The position numbers were made by a program, and so were the translations under genes. 63,524 nucleotides of DNA from a virus: positions 1-63,524 of the IMG/VR virus record IMGVR_UViG_3300049203_000318. One strand, 5' to 3'. This document shows positions 49,121-58,224 of the stretch, piece after piece (the first letter of the stretch is position 1; every line of letters begins with the position of its first letter). A model generated the notes under the pieces. It ran no database searches. It was not told where the DNA came from and saw nothing but the letters and a program-made list of their open reading frames with translations.

Positions 49121-52100
49121 TCCAGCCTCTTCTCAGCGTCCGCACCGACTTCTCCCTGGGGGAGTCGATCCTTGGCATCAAAGACCTGTCTGCTGTTGCG
49201 GACAAGGCTGGCGCGAAAGTGGTTGGCATCTGCGATACGATGTCGATCTCCTCGGTTGTTGAGGCGACAAACGCGCTCAAGAAATCCGACCGCCGATTAC
49301 TGGCCGGCGTTCGCATCCGGGTGATTATGGCCGACGACACTGGTCGCGGTAAGGAGGAGCGCGAAAGCCCGTGCTATCTCAAGCTCTACCCGGTCAACGA
49401 TGACGGAATGCGGAGCATCTACCGTCTGCTGACCCGCGCGTTCGATACCGACCGCTTCTATTTCGTCCCGCGCGTGACATGGGATGACCTTGCGACGCTG
49501 CTCGATCATGATTGTCTGGTCATCAGCACCGGTGACCTAGAGAGCGTCGCTCAGCGCGAGGACATGCTTCAAGCGATGTCTGACCTAGTCGCGCGCGTTC
49601 GCTTCTCAGCGCGCTTCTATGAGCTCGTGCCGAGCGATACGCCATATTACTCGCGACAGAACAGGCGTGTGATCGATTGGGCCACAGCGATCAATGAGAG
49701 CGGCACGATCCACGACTGGCGCCCGCTGGTGGTCAACCCGGCATTCTGGCTAGAGAATGACGTCGAGGCCTTCAGCTGCAACGCGGGTATAGCCGATCGT
49801 CGACCATATCAGGACTATCTGCGGCCGGTTCCGAAATATGAGCCGATGACCGTGCGCGATCTCGCCCATGCGACCGTGAAGGCCAACACTGCCATTCAAA
49901 CGCGCTATGGCACTGGCTTTGGCGGGCAGTTCAAGGAAGGGCTCGAGAACACGGCCAAGCTGGTCGATCTGTGCCAATATTCCTGGGCAAAGCTCGATCC
50001 GTCCCTTCCGGTGCTCGCCGACGATCCAGACGAGGCATTGAAGGATCTCTGCAAGAAAGGCTGGTCCGAGCGCTTCACCACGCCCATCTTCAGCTACATT
50101 CCCGACAAGCAGACGCTGGTGGCCGAATATCTCCCGCGGCTCCAGTTCGAGCTGGATACGCTGAAACGCCTGGGCTTCGCGCCATACTTCCTGCTCGTGT
50201 CCGATCTGGTGCGATGGTCCAAGAGCCAGAACATCTATGTCGGCCCCGGTCGAGGGTCGGTCGGCGGCAGCCTGGTCGCGTATCTTGTCGGCATCACCGA
50301 TGTCGATCCGATCCGCTTCAACCTCCTGTTCGAGCGCTTCATCAACCCCGACCGTCTCGATCTCCCTGACGCCGACCTCGACTTCATGTCCACGCGCCGC
50401 GAGGAGGTGATCGCCTATCTGGCCAAGCGCTACGGTTCCGACCGGGTGGCGGGCATCGTCAACTACAATACCATGGGCGCGCGCGGTGCGATCCGCGACG
50501 TGGCGCGTATCTACGGCCTTTCGCAGGATGATCTGGGCGCCACCAAGTTCATCGGCGATACGCACGGCGTCTCGGCCGGACTGGAAGAAGCGCATGCAAG
50601 CACGCCGGAGATCCAGGAGTTCGCCAGACGCTTCCCTGGGGTCTGGAGCAAGGCACTCAAGCTCGAGGGCAAGATGCGCGCCTATGGCACTCACGCAGGC
50701 GGTGTCGTCGTTGCTGGCGAGCCTTTGGCGAACCGTGCGGTGGTCGAGAAGCGCGGCGATGCCCGTGTCATCAATTGGGATAAGCGCGTCAGCGAGGAAC
50801 AGGGCCTTATCAAGCTCGACGTTCTGGGCCTCTCTACGCTCGATATGTTCGATCATGCCATCAAGTTGATCTTCAGTCGGCGGGCAATGAAGCTCGACAT
50901 CAACAAGCTGCCGCTCGATGACCCTGAAACGCTGGACATCTTCAACGCCGCCAAGACCGCCGGCGTGTTCCAGTTCGAAGGCGGTTCTGTGCGTCGTCTT
51001 CTCAAGGAGATGGCGAAGACCGACAGCTTGACCTTCGAGGATCTTGTGGCGCTGAATGCGCTAAACCGTCCTGGTCCGCTCGACGCCGGCCTGACCGAAG
51101 CCTATATCCGACGCCGCGCCGGGACAGAGGCGGTCACCTACCCCCACGACGTTCTCGAGCCGATCCTCAAGGATACCTACGGCGTCATTTGCTATCAGGA
51201 GCAGGTGATGCAGGTGAGCCGGGATCTGTGCGGCTTTACGCCTGGTGAGGCCGACTATCTCCGAAAGGCGATGGGTAAGAAGGACGCCGACATCATGGCC
51301 AAGATGCGCGACAAGTTCGTGTCTGGCGCCGTGAATGTGTCGGGCATGCCGCAGGCCGATGCCGACCGGCTCTTCACCGATATTGAGGGCTTTGCCGGTT
51401 ACGCCTTCAACCGATCGCACGCCGTCGAATACACGATCATCGCCTATCAGGCCGCCTACCTAAAGGCACACTATCTGGTGGAGTTCTATTCTGCCTCAAT
51501 GGGCATCGCCGACAGCGACAAGCTCTCTGGGATCGTGAAGCAGGCGCTCAAGGATGGCATCAAGGTCATTCCGCCAGACGTGAACGTCTCGACCAACCGC
51601 TTCGAGCCGCTGAACGACGTCCTCATCATCGCACCGCTCTCGGCGATCAAGAATGTGTCCGAGAAAGGTGCCGCGGCAATCATGGAGGCTCGGTCCAAAA
51701 CCGAACCGACAGAGGTGGAGGAGAAGGTCAAGGTTCCAGGCCAGCGTCGGCTCCAGGTCGTTCAGAAGACCTATGGTCCCGGCCGCTTCGTCAGCATGGA
51801 GGACTTCAGGGCGCGAGTGTCAGCGCGCGCCGTCAACTCGAAGGCAATAGATCACCTCAACAGGGTGGGCGCATTCGCGAGGATCGAGCCAGGACAACCG
51901 AAGTCCACGCACCCATCCCGTCAGCGCGACCAGATCGAACTGATGCCCGAGATCAGCGATCAGGGCGTCGTGGCCAATCGGGCAATTGAGTTTGATGATC
52001 TGGTGGCCGATAAGGTGATCGAGATCGAGGGAGAAATGCGCGAGGTGCTGGGCGACGGCATCGTGCCGTGCCACCTGGGCTCAGCTCCCAAGATGATGGT

Positions 52101-52539
52101 CATTCTCGATGCGCCGTTCAACGATCGCGAAGAGCTCAGGCAGCAATGGTCCTACATGAACTATGTGGCGCCGAGCCTGCATGAAGCCGGCCTGACGATC
52201 GATGACGCCGTCTGGACCTGGATCTTGCGCCGACCCCTGCGCAAGGGCGAGGATATGCCTTCCGCTGAAGCCGCCCGGTCACTGCTGTTTCTCCGCAAGG
52301 AGATCGACATCATGAAGCCGCCGGTGATCGTCTTGCTCGGGCCGCAGGCCATCAAGACATTCTTCCCGGAGATAAAGGGGCTGGCGGATCATGTCGGCCG
52401 CAAGAGCTTCTCCGCGGAACTCGACGCCACCGTGATCGTCGGATTCAAGCCCACGCAGATCTATCATGACGCTGAAAAGCGCGAGACGCTCACGAAAGTT
52501 TTCTCCGAAGCGAAAGCATTGGTCGACGAATCTTATTGA
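49117..52539 (+). CDS. dnaE: DNA polymerase III alpha subunit with C-terminal UDG-like extension
   Basis: A 1140-aa C-family replicative polymerase. The N-terminal PHP domain is degenerate: the usual HxHxxYS block reads SVRTDFSLGES, so the metal site is probably lost. Catalytic core motifs include GPGRGSVGGS (about 376), PDADLDF (about 417) and THAGGVVVAG. A helix-hairpin-helix region follows (AIDHLNRVGAF). From about 990 to the end the text MVILDAPFNDREE, IMKPPVIVLLGPQAIKTFFP and FKPTQIYHD resembles the uracil-DNA glycosylase fold in place of the usual OB and tau-binding parts. Catalysis by that part is uncertain because key motifs are altered. Confidence 0.9.
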   Translation: MIQPLLSVRTDFSLGESILGIKDLSAVADKAGAKVVGICDTMSISSVVEATNALKKSDRRLLAGVRIRVIMADDTGRGKEERESPCYLKLYPVNDDGMRSIYRLLTRAFDTDRFYFVPRVTWDDLATLLDHDCLVISTGDLESVAQREDMLQAMSDLVARVRFSARFYELVPSDTPYYSRQNRRVIDWATAINESGTIHDWRPLVVNPAFWLENDVEAFSCNAGIADRRPYQDYLRPVPKYEPMTVRDLAHATVKANTAIQTRYGTGFGGQFKEGLENTAKLVDLCQYSWAKLDPSLPVLADDPDEALKDLCKKGWSERFTTPIFSYIPDKQTLVAEYLPRLQFELDTLKRLGFAPYFLLVSDLVRWSKSQNIYVGPGRGSVGGSLVAYLVGITDVDPIRFNLLFERFINPDRLDLPDADLDFMSTRREEVIAYLAKRYGSDRVAGIVNYNTMGARGAIRDVARIYGLSQDDLGATKFIGDTHGVSAGLEEAHASTPEIQEFARRFPGVWSKALKLEGKMRAYGTHAGGVVVAGEPLANRAVVEKRGDARVINWDKRVSEEQGLIKLDVLGLSTLDMFDHAIKLIFSRRAMKLDINKLPLDDPETLDIFNAAKTAGVFQFEGGSVRRLLKEMAKTDSLTFEDLVALNALNRPGPLDAGLTEAYIRRRAGTEAVTYPHDVLEPILKDTYGVICYQEQVMQVSRDLCGFTPGEADYLRKAMGKKDADIMAKMRDKFVSGAVNVSGMPQADADRLFTDIEGFAGYAFNRSHAVEYTIIAYQAAYLKAHYLVEFYSASMGIADSDKLSGIVKQALKDGIKVIPPDVNVSTNRFEPLNDVLIIAPLSAIKNVSEKGAAAIMEARSKTEPTEVEEKVKVPGQRRLQVVQKTYGPGRFVSMEDFRARVSARAVNSKAIDHLNRVGAFARIEPGQPKSTHPSRQRDQIELMPEISDQGVVANRAIEFDDLVADKVIEIEGEMREVLGDGIVPCHLGSAPKMMVILDAPFNDREELRQQWSYMNYVAPSLHEAGLTIDDAVWTWILRRPLRKGEDMPSAEAARSLLFLRKEIDIMKPPVIVLLGPQAIKTFFPEIKGLADHVGRKSFSAELDATVIVGFKPTQIYHDAEKRETLTKVFSEAKALVDESY

Positions 52540-52568
52540 CGTTTACAGAGTGTGCGTTACAACACACA
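52536..52568 (+). promoter_or_regulatory. Promoter/palindromic element of recombination operon
   Basis: TTGACG (52536-52541) overlapping the dnaE stop, then GTGTGCG-TTACA-ACACACA (52550-52568). The -35 to ACACACA distance is 20 bp, shorter than at the class I sites. Confidence 0.5.
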
Positions 52569-52585
52569 AACATAGAGGGATACCG

Positions 52586-53137
52586 ATGCAGCTTCAGGAA
52601 TTTATCGACGTCGCCAAGTTCACCGAAGAGGTGAACGAAAACTTGGAAGACATTACCGAGGCCATGCGGACGCAGACTGCCCGCGCCGCTTGGTATGGGA
52701 TTTGCCACTCCAAGGCGAAGAAGCAGAAGAACAAGGTCGAGCTCTTGGTCAAGGCTGTCGATGCCAAGCTGACCACGAAGCACCGCAAGATCCTCCAGGA
52801 TGAAGCCGTGAAAGTGGCTGAAGAAGAAGGCTCCAAACCTGAGCGGATCACCGTCGATATGGTGAAGGCTGCCGTGGCGCTCGATCCACAGATGCTGAAC
52901 CTCCAGAAAATTCAACTGGAGGCGGATGAGATCGAAAGCATCTGTCGCGTCGCGATGGACGCCTTCCGCACGCGGAGTTCCATGATCGTCTCGCTGGGCA
53001 ACCTGGCGCGAGATCAGCTCAAGACCAACGTCCAGATCCAGTCCGCGCGCCAAGCCGTATCCGGCTACGATCAGCGCCGACAGGCTCGAGGCAACGCTGC
53101 GCGCCCCGCGGCGCGAGGAGGTGAAGCCCCCGAATAA
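52586..53137 (+). CDS. UvsY-like recombination mediator (tentative)
   Basis: A 183-aa helical protein. The layout recalls T4 UvsY: an early helix pair (EVNENLEDITEAMRTQTARA then AWYGICHSKAKKQKNKVELL), a middle linker, and ALDPQMLNLQKIQLEADEIE followed by MDAFRTRSSMIVSLGNLAR. UvsY loads UvsX on gp32-coated ssDNA, and a gp32-like protein and a UvsX-like recombinase follow in the same region. The C-terminus is basic and disordered (DQRRQARGNAARPAARGG). GAGGGA precedes ATG 52586. Call rests on pattern and context only. Confidence 0.5.
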   Translation: MQLQEFIDVAKFTEEVNENLEDITEAMRTQTARAAWYGICHSKAKKQKNKVELLVKAVDAKLTTKHRKILQDEAVKVAEEEGSKPERITVDMVKAAVALDPQMLNLQKIQLEADEIESICRVAMDAFRTRSSMIVSLGNLARDQLKTNVQIQSARQAVSGYDQRRQARGNAARPAARGGEAPE

Positions 53138-53172
53138 GCCAACGGGAAGCCACGCGACAAGTGCGTCTTGAG

Positions 53173-53192
53173 CGCGTTATAAACAACACACA
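53173..53192 (+). promoter_or_regulatory. Palindromic element before SSB gene
   Basis: CGCGTTA-TAAACA-ACACACA; TATAAA (53178-53183) is a good -10 candidate, -35 weak (GCGACA at 53154). Confidence 0.5.
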
Positions 53193-53229
53193 CACGAATC
53201 GATTAAGAGCAACACAGGAGTTTTTGAGT

Positions 53230-54264
53230 ATGTTGACTGCCCGTGAGCGCATCCAACAGCAGCGCCAGAAGATCGCCGCCAACCGCAGCAAGGGGCTGAA
53301 GCCCTACAAGTGGAAGGGTGGCACCACCAGCTTCCGCATTCTGCCGGCGCTCGACACCGCCGCCACCCCGACCAATTCGGGCGCCTTCTCCCGTCGTTAT
53401 GGTAAGACCTACCTGAAGTCCTTCGACGGCCAGAATTTCTTCGGCATCGGCGACCGCGACATCACCTATGGCGAAAGCGATCCGATCAAGGAGCTGATCT
53501 TCGACGCCATGCGTCAGGCTCCCGACCCGGAAACCCGCGATCACTATCGCAAGATGCTTTCCTCGCCGCGCGAGATTTTCTGCGCCCTCATCCTCGACGA
53601 CAAGGATCAGTCGCCGACCGAACCCGTGCTGATCGAGGTCAGCGAAGGCGCGTTCGACGGCATTCTGTCGCAGTTCGAGGCGTGGACGGACGAAGATCCC
53701 GACTATGACATCGCCAGCCTGTCGAACGGCCACGTCTTCAAGTGCGAGAAGACCGGCACCGGTATGGACACCAAATATACCTTCACGGTGACCCCGAAGA
53801 AGGCGCCGCTCGATGCCAAAATCCTTGAGAAGGCGATCGACCTGGATGCGTGGATCGCGTCGCAGTTCGAGGGCCTGGAACAGAAGGCGCTGGAATTCCT
53901 CGGCCGTCTGAACGGTGCGGCTGGCATCCCCATGTCTGCCAATCTGCTGAGCGCAGCCTCGCAGCCGCGCATCGCTTCGAGCAACACCGTCGGTTCGGCT
54001 CAGTCCGCTGGTGCCACATCGAATTCTTCGATATCGCCCGCAGCAGTGACGGAGATCCTAGACGACATCGATGATGAGGTGCCATTCCTCGAGCCGGTCG
54101 AGGCGGACATCGAGGACGCAGTGGTCGAGGCTGTTGTCGAAGAGCCGACCCCGGTCGCTGAGCCGGAACCGGTTGCCGCCCCCGAGCCTGAGCCGGTCGC
54201 TTCGCCTGTTACCGCGCCGGCGGCGTCGGACGAGATCGACGACATTCTGGCAAGCCTGCAATAA
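53230..54264 (+). CDS. gp32-like single-stranded DNA-binding protein
   Basis: A 344-aa protein. The N-terminus is basic (MLTARERIQQQRQKIAANRS), followed by an OB-like core (YKWKGGTTSFRILPAL, PREIFCALILDDKDQSPTEP) without an obvious zinc site. The C-terminal 90 residues are acidic and Pro-rich and end in SDEIDDILASLQ, the usual protein-interaction tail of SSBs. Its gene sits between UvsY-like and exonuclease/UvsX-like genes. AGGAG precedes ATG 53230. Confidence 0.75.
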   Translation: MLTARERIQQQRQKIAANRSKGLKPYKWKGGTTSFRILPALDTAATPTNSGAFSRRYGKTYLKSFDGQNFFGIGDRDITYGESDPIKELIFDAMRQAPDPETRDHYRKMLSSPREIFCALILDDKDQSPTEPVLIEVSEGAFDGILSQFEAWTDEDPDYDIASLSNGHVFKCEKTGTGMDTKYTFTVTPKKAPLDAKILEKAIDLDAWIASQFEGLEQKALEFLGRLNGAAGIPMSANLLSAASQPRIASSNTVGSAQSAGATSNSSISPAAVTEILDDIDDEVPFLEPVEADIEDAVVEAVVEEPTPVAEPEPVAAPEPEPVASPVTAPAASDEIDDILASLQ

Positions 54265-54280
54265 GAAGGTGCTTCGGTCC

Positions 54281-54871
54281 ATGATCGAAGTGAGCGGCAA
54301 GTCCGCTGTTGAAGGTGGAGGGGCAGTCGCCCCTCCACAATCAGCCGAGATTTGGTTGCCGGTCGTTGGGTGGGAAGGCTACTATGAAGTGTCTAACCAA
54401 GGTCGCGTCCGCAACCTGGCTCGAGAAGGCCTTCGTGGTCGCGCGGCTATTCATCACCGTATCCTAAAGAACACCATACAAACGCCACAGGCTGGTGGGT
54501 ATGCGGTGGTCGATTTGAAGGCTGGAAAACGGCGAAGGAACGCCAAGGTTCACATTCTTGTGCTCGAGGCTTTCATCGGCCCGCGTCCGAAAGGGATGAA
54601 GGGCTGCCACCGCAACAATGACCGCACGGATGCTCGTCTCTCGAATCTCCGCTGGGGCACTAATTCGAGCAATCAGCTGGATAGACGGGAGCACGGAACA
54701 TCTAATCAAGGATCGAGATCAGCTTCCGCCAGACTGACTGAAAAGGATGTTCGCAACATACGACAGGAATGTCTTGTTCGAACGCAGGCGTCAGTTGCTG
54801 AACAATACGACGTCTCTCCCGGAACGGTGAGCGACATTGTTAGACGAAAGACATGGGCTCATCTATCATGA
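54281..54871 (+). CDS. HNH homing endonuclease with NUMOD4-type start
   Basis: A 196-aa protein. NUMOD4-like text EIWLPVVGWEGYYEVSNQGR followed by an HNH block (KVHILVLEAFIGPRPKGMKG, CHRNNDRTDARLSNLRWGTN) and a C-terminal HTH (TEKDVRNIRQECLVRT, AEQYDVSPGTVSDIVRRK). It is a free-standing mobile endonuclease, typical of phage genomes, probably inserted between the SSB and exonuclease genes. A hairpin near its start may be the old terminator of the SSB transcript. Confidence 0.85.
   Translation: MIEVSGKSAVEGGGAVAPPQSAEIWLPVVGWEGYYEVSNQGRVRNLAREGLRGRAAIHHRILKNTIQTPQAGGYAVVDLKAGKRRRNAKVHILVLEAFIGPRPKGMKGCHRNNDRTDARLSNLRWGTNSSNQLDRREHGTSNQGSRSASARLTEKDVRNIRQECLVRTQASVAEQYDVSPGTVSDIVRRKTWAHLS
54315..54338 (+). 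other. 10-bp GC hairpin within the HNH gene start
   Basis: GTGGAGGGGC (54315-54324) and GCCCCTCCAC (54329-54338) with a 4-base loop. It has no T-tract. It lies about 50 bp after the SSB stop. Confidence 0.5.
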
Positions 54872-55824
54872 GACGGCTATATATTGATGCCAATTCAATC
54901 GGTCATGCGGCACAGCATGGAAATGCCCGATCCGGCAAGCTCTATGCCGGTGACCGTGAGACGACGGCGATTTTTGGTATGCTGAGATCAGCCAACAAGC
55001 TGCTTCGGACGCGGCTTTCGTCAACCCCTATCTGGCTGTGGGACGGTCGCTCTCATCGCTTTGAGGAGCATCCTGATTACAAGGGGAACCGTTCCGATAC
55101 CGCCGACAAGGTAAAGGCGAAGGAAGAATATAAGTCTCAGCGTCGAGATATGTTTCGCGGGCTTCACCTTCTCGGACAGTCTCAGCTGGTGGCAGCCAAC
55201 ATGGAAGCTGATGATATGGCAGCCATATTGACCCGCAAGGCGCTTGCTGCCGGCGATACAGTGACACTGATCACCGCTGACCGTGACTGGTTGCAGCTGG
55301 TGGAACATGGCGTTGCTTGGTTCGACCCGCGCACCGAAAAGAAATGCAATGTCTCCAACTTCGAGAAGTTCACCGGCTACCGCACGCAAAAGGCCTTCAT
55401 TCATTCGAAGGCGCTTCAGGGCGATGCTGGCGATAACATCAAGCCCAAGACGGGCGTCGGTGAGAAGGGCGCTCTCGATCTTCTTGCCGCCTTCGATGAC
55501 GTCCATGAGTTCCTGCGCACCCCGCTCGACCAGGCGCTCAACCGGTTCGTGGCGCATCACGTCGAGAAGCCCAAGACGTGGGCCGGTCTCGCCAAATTTC
55601 ACGGCAATCAGGAGGCTCATGAACGCTTCGAGTTCGCCCTCAAGATGATGGATCTGGGGCATCCCGAGATCCCCGCGCCCAAGAACATTCGCGGCACAAA
55701 GGCCAAGGTCGATCGGGACGGCTTTGTGAAGTTTTGTTCCGAATTTGGGTTCGCGTCGATTCTCAAGGACGTCGACGCCTTCCTCTCGCCATTCATTCAG
55801 CTTGAACAGGAGTTTTCCAACTAA
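54868..55824 (+). CDS. 5'-3' exonuclease (FEN-like)
   Basis: A 318-aa flap/5' nuclease. Metal-binding acids are in LYIDAN, NMEADDMAAILTRKA, ITADRDWLQL and the helix-hairpin-helix GDAGDNIKPKTGVGEKGALD. T4 RNase H and T5 D15 act on RNA primers and flaps; no DNA polymerase I is encoded, so it works with the C-family polymerase or as recombination exonuclease. ATG 54868 overlaps the HNH stop as ATGA. It overlaps the recombinase gene by TAATG. Confidence 0.9.
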   Translation: MRRLYIDANSIGHAAQHGNARSGKLYAGDRETTAIFGMLRSANKLLRTRLSSTPIWLWDGRSHRFEEHPDYKGNRSDTADKVKAKEEYKSQRRDMFRGLHLLGQSQLVAANMEADDMAAILTRKALAAGDTVTLITADRDWLQLVEHGVAWFDPRTEKKCNVSNFEKFTGYRTQKAFIHSKALQGDAGDNIKPKTGVGEKGALDLLAAFDDVHEFLRTPLDQALNRFVAHHVEKPKTWAGLAKFHGNQEAHERFEFALKMMDLGHPEIPAPKNIRGTKAKVDRDGFVKFCSEFGFASILKDVDAFLSPFIQLEQEFSN

Positions 55825-56858
55825 TGAGTATCGCAAACGCACTCGCCGCCGCGCTGACGAAGGGCGGCGTGAAGTCCGACGAGGCCAGGGACGACGGGCT
55901 TTTCCTGTCGACCGGTGTGCCCAATCTCGATTACGCCCTCTCGGGTAAGTATCGCGGCGGCGGCATAAAGACCGGCCGCATCGTCGAGATTGCCGGCCCT
56001 CCATCCGCGGGCAAGACGCAGCTGGCAACGGCAGTCATGGCGCAAGCTCAGAAAGCTGGTGGCGCCGCCGGTTTCAAGGATCATGAAGGCTCGTTCATGC
56101 TCGACCTTGCGAAGGGTCTGGGTCTGGACGACACGCCCGGTATCTGGAACTATAAGCGCCCGCGCAGCTTCGAGCAGTCGCTGGATCAGGCGATCGACTG
56201 GATGGAAACCATTCGCAAGGCTGACGTCATTCCCTTCGAAGCGCCGCTCGTCATGGTATTCGACTCCTTCGCGGGCATGGTGCCGGCCGCCAAGCTCAAC
56301 CGCGACAAGAAGGAGGGTGAGGGCCAGAACATGAAGGACAATCTGGCCTTGGCGATGGCCGCCAGCCAGGAACTCCCGGCGTTCAACCAGTTTGTCACCG
56401 AAAACAATGTGCTGGCGATCTTCCTCAATCAGCTGCGCATGAAGCCTGGCGTTGCATATGGCGATCCCCGCTATACGGTTGGCGGTGAGGCCCTGCCTTA
56501 CTATGCCTCGCTGCGGCTTTTCCTGGGTCGTGAGATGGAGCGGGACAAGAAGACCAAGGAGGTCGTCGCTCAGAAGATCAAGGCCGAGGCGATCAAGAAC
56601 AAGACCTACCGGCCGTTCCAGAAGACCAGCTGGGAATTCAAGTGGCGGGCAGATGGCACCGGCTACATCGACGTGATGGACTCCATGGTCGATCATATTG
56701 GCGCGGCCCATCTGACCGATCTCGGTATTCAGGGCGGTGCCTGGTTCACCTGGGAGGGTAAGCGCCTTCAGGGCAGGGATAATTTCATCGCGCACCTGCA
56801 TGAAGATCCAGAGAACCTCGATCGCCTGATCGACATCGCGGAGGCAATGCCGGCATGA
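55824..56858 (+). CDS. RecA/UvsX-like recombinase
   Basis: A 344-aa strand-exchange protein. The Walker A is AGPPSAGKTQLA (about 57-66), followed by GFKDHEGSFMLDLAKGLG, Walker B-like LVMVFDSFAGMV and L2-like FLNQLRMKPGVAYGDPRYTV. The C-terminal half has additional helices (YRPFQKTSWEFKWRADG). It catalyses homologous pairing, probably for recombination-dependent replication and repair. It lies in an operon with FEN, SSB and a possible UvsY. Confidence 0.9.
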   Translation: MSIANALAAALTKGGVKSDEARDDGLFLSTGVPNLDYALSGKYRGGGIKTGRIVEIAGPPSAGKTQLATAVMAQAQKAGGAAGFKDHEGSFMLDLAKGLGLDDTPGIWNYKRPRSFEQSLDQAIDWMETIRKADVIPFEAPLVMVFDSFAGMVPAAKLNRDKKEGEGQNMKDNLALAMAASQELPAFNQFVTENNVLAIFLNQLRMKPGVAYGDPRYTVGGEALPYYASLRLFLGREMERDKKTKEVVAQKIKAEAIKNKTYRPFQKTSWEFKWRADGTGYIDVMDSMVDHIGAAHLTDLGIQGGAWFTWEGKRLQGRDNFIAHLHEDPENLDRLIDIAEAMPA

Positions 56859-57268
56859 AGATCTGGGAATGCAAGATCGGGGAGGTGGATGCTGCAAAGC
56901 TCCCCTCTGGCGCCGACCTTCCGATGCGTCAGGCTGTTTCTGACGCCTATTTCAATATCACCGGCGAACGTCCTGAGTTCATCTTCTCGGGGTGGGGCGG
57001 TGAACTTGACGAAGTCGAGCGCCATGTGGTCGACAACAAGCAGGTTCATCCTGCAACCGAGCAGGCGCCGGTGGATGCGGTTCTGAAGGAGGCGAGCATT
57101 CATGACATGGGGCGCGGACCCATTGCCTTCGGGAAGGTTTACGCTGACCGGAAGGGTCGTTTCAAGAACGGAGAGTCCATTCGCACGAGCCTCATCATCT
57201 CTGGCCCTGATGCCAATGGCGTCATTCGCACACGCAATAGCGTCTATCAGCTGGAGATGGCAGCATGA
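56855..57268 (+). CDS. Hypothetical protein in recombination operon
   Basis: A 137-aa alpha/beta protein, no family recognised. Some text suggests a small enzyme fold (VVDNKQVHPATEQAPVDA, DMGRGPIAFGKVYADRKG). It overlaps the recombinase and the next gene as ATGA at both ends, so it is co-translated. Possible accessory factor. Confidence 0.6.
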   Translation: MKIWECKIGEVDAAKLPSGADLPMRQAVSDAYFNITGERPEFIFSGWGGELDEVERHVVDNKQVHPATEQAPVDAVLKEASIHDMGRGPIAFGKVYADRKGRFKNGESIRTSLIISGPDANGVIRTRNSVYQLEMAA

Positions 57269-57594
57269 ACGCAATCCCCTTTCCGCTGATGCTGGCGCTC
57301 TTTGCGATCGTCGCCTTCATCCAGAACATGGCCTTCACCTGGGTCAGCCGGTCGCGCAATGGCGGTGATGTCGCCCATCATCGCAAGGCAGCCTACTGCT
57401 CGAATGGCATCTGGTTCTTCACCCAGATCCTGCTGTTCGGACAGCTGACTCAGGCGCTGACCACCGGCGCTTGGTGGAAGATCGCGGTCGTCGGCCTCGT
57501 CTATATGGCGGCCACCACTGAAGGGTCGGTTGTCATGATGCGCCGTCTCCTCAAGATTGAGACTGGCAAGCGTCGCGTCGGCGCATATAACTAA
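57265..57594 (+). CDS. Three-helix membrane protein
   Basis: A 109-aa protein with hydrophobic helices at about 5-27, 48-66 and 71-88 (LMLALFAIVAFIQNMAFTW, WFFTQILLFGQLTQAL, WWKIAVVGLVYMAA). Similar small membrane proteins occur in phage replication regions; their function is unknown. It overlaps the previous gene as ATGA. A long hairpin follows its stop. Confidence 0.6.
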   Translation: MNAIPFPLMLALFAIVAFIQNMAFTWVSRSRNGGDVAHHRKAAYCSNGIWFFTQILLFGQLTQALTTGAWWKIAVVGLVYMAATTEGSVVMMRRLLKIETGKRRVGAYN

Positions 57595-57608
57595 ATTGCC
57601 AAGTTGAA

Positions 57609-57648
57609 AGTGACGTTCACATGGGCGTATACCTGTGTGAATGTCACT
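57609..57648 (+). terminator. Large hairpin, probable terminator or attenuator
   Basis: AGTGACGTTCACA (57609-57621) pairs with TGTGAATGTCACT (57636-57648), 13 bp with one G-U pair, then CTTTATTTAGG. The U-tract is only partial. Confidence 0.5.
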
Positions 57649-58214
57649 CTTTATTTAGGTGGACTTTGATAAATACAGATACGAGGCAGCTCAGGAAGAA
57701 TGAGCAGGGAGAATTTCGCTCTGGTGCAGGCAAGATAGTTTGCGATCACTGCGGGTTGACCCAGACGTGCAACATAAAGCCTCGGAATATGTGCAACAAG
57801 TTCCTCCCGGTCATCCCATTTGTGGATGAAATTGGACTGGATAGCTTCGCCAACACTGTGCGCGTTGGGGTGGCCTGGTCGAGGCGCTTGCATCTTCGTC
57901 AAGTCGTCGGGTTATACAACTCAAAGAGCCGCCAGATTTTCGGCCTGGCGCATGTGGTCAGCCTTCACGTCGGCCCGATCGATGACATCCTGGCTGCCCA
58001 CGCACACATGAATCACATCATGCTGGAGCAGCCGGTCGAGGAAGCTCCGGCGCTCCTCAAAGAATGGCAGCTCAGAAACTATGGCCCACGCATCATCAAC
58101 GAAAGCACGCGCCTTACCGCCATTTACCTTCAGCGCGAGCCTGTGGAGGATGTTGCGGCCCGTCTGCGCGAGTATGAAGCGCTGCGGTTTGCTGAAGATT
58201 GCGCCGCGGGTTAG
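57621..58214 (+). CDS. Cys-rich conserved hypothetical protein
   Basis: A 197-aa protein from ATG 57621, but the start is doubtful: that ATG sits inside a strong hairpin, and TTG 57666 with AGGTGG upstream is an alternative. A zinc-ribbon-like part (VCDHCGLTQTCN, CNKF) is followed by LPVIPFVDEIGLDSFANTVR and GLYNSKSRQIFGLAHVVSLH, like phage ASCH or PUA-type nucleic-acid-binding proteins. No function is proven. Confidence 0.6.
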   Translation: MGVYLCECHSLFRWTLINTDTRQLRKNEQGEFRSGAGKIVCDHCGLTQTCNIKPRNMCNKFLPVIPFVDEIGLDSFANTVRVGVAWSRRLHLRQVVGLYNSKSRQIFGLAHVVSLHVGPIDDILAAHAHMNHIMLEQPVEEAPALLKEWQLRNYGPRIINESTRLTAIYLQREPVEDVAARLREYEALRFAEDCAAG

Positions 58215-58224
58215 GGGTAAGATC

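Noticed and set aside
49750-50856. 368-aa minus frame inside dnaE
   Set aside because: Antisense shadow of the polymerase core.
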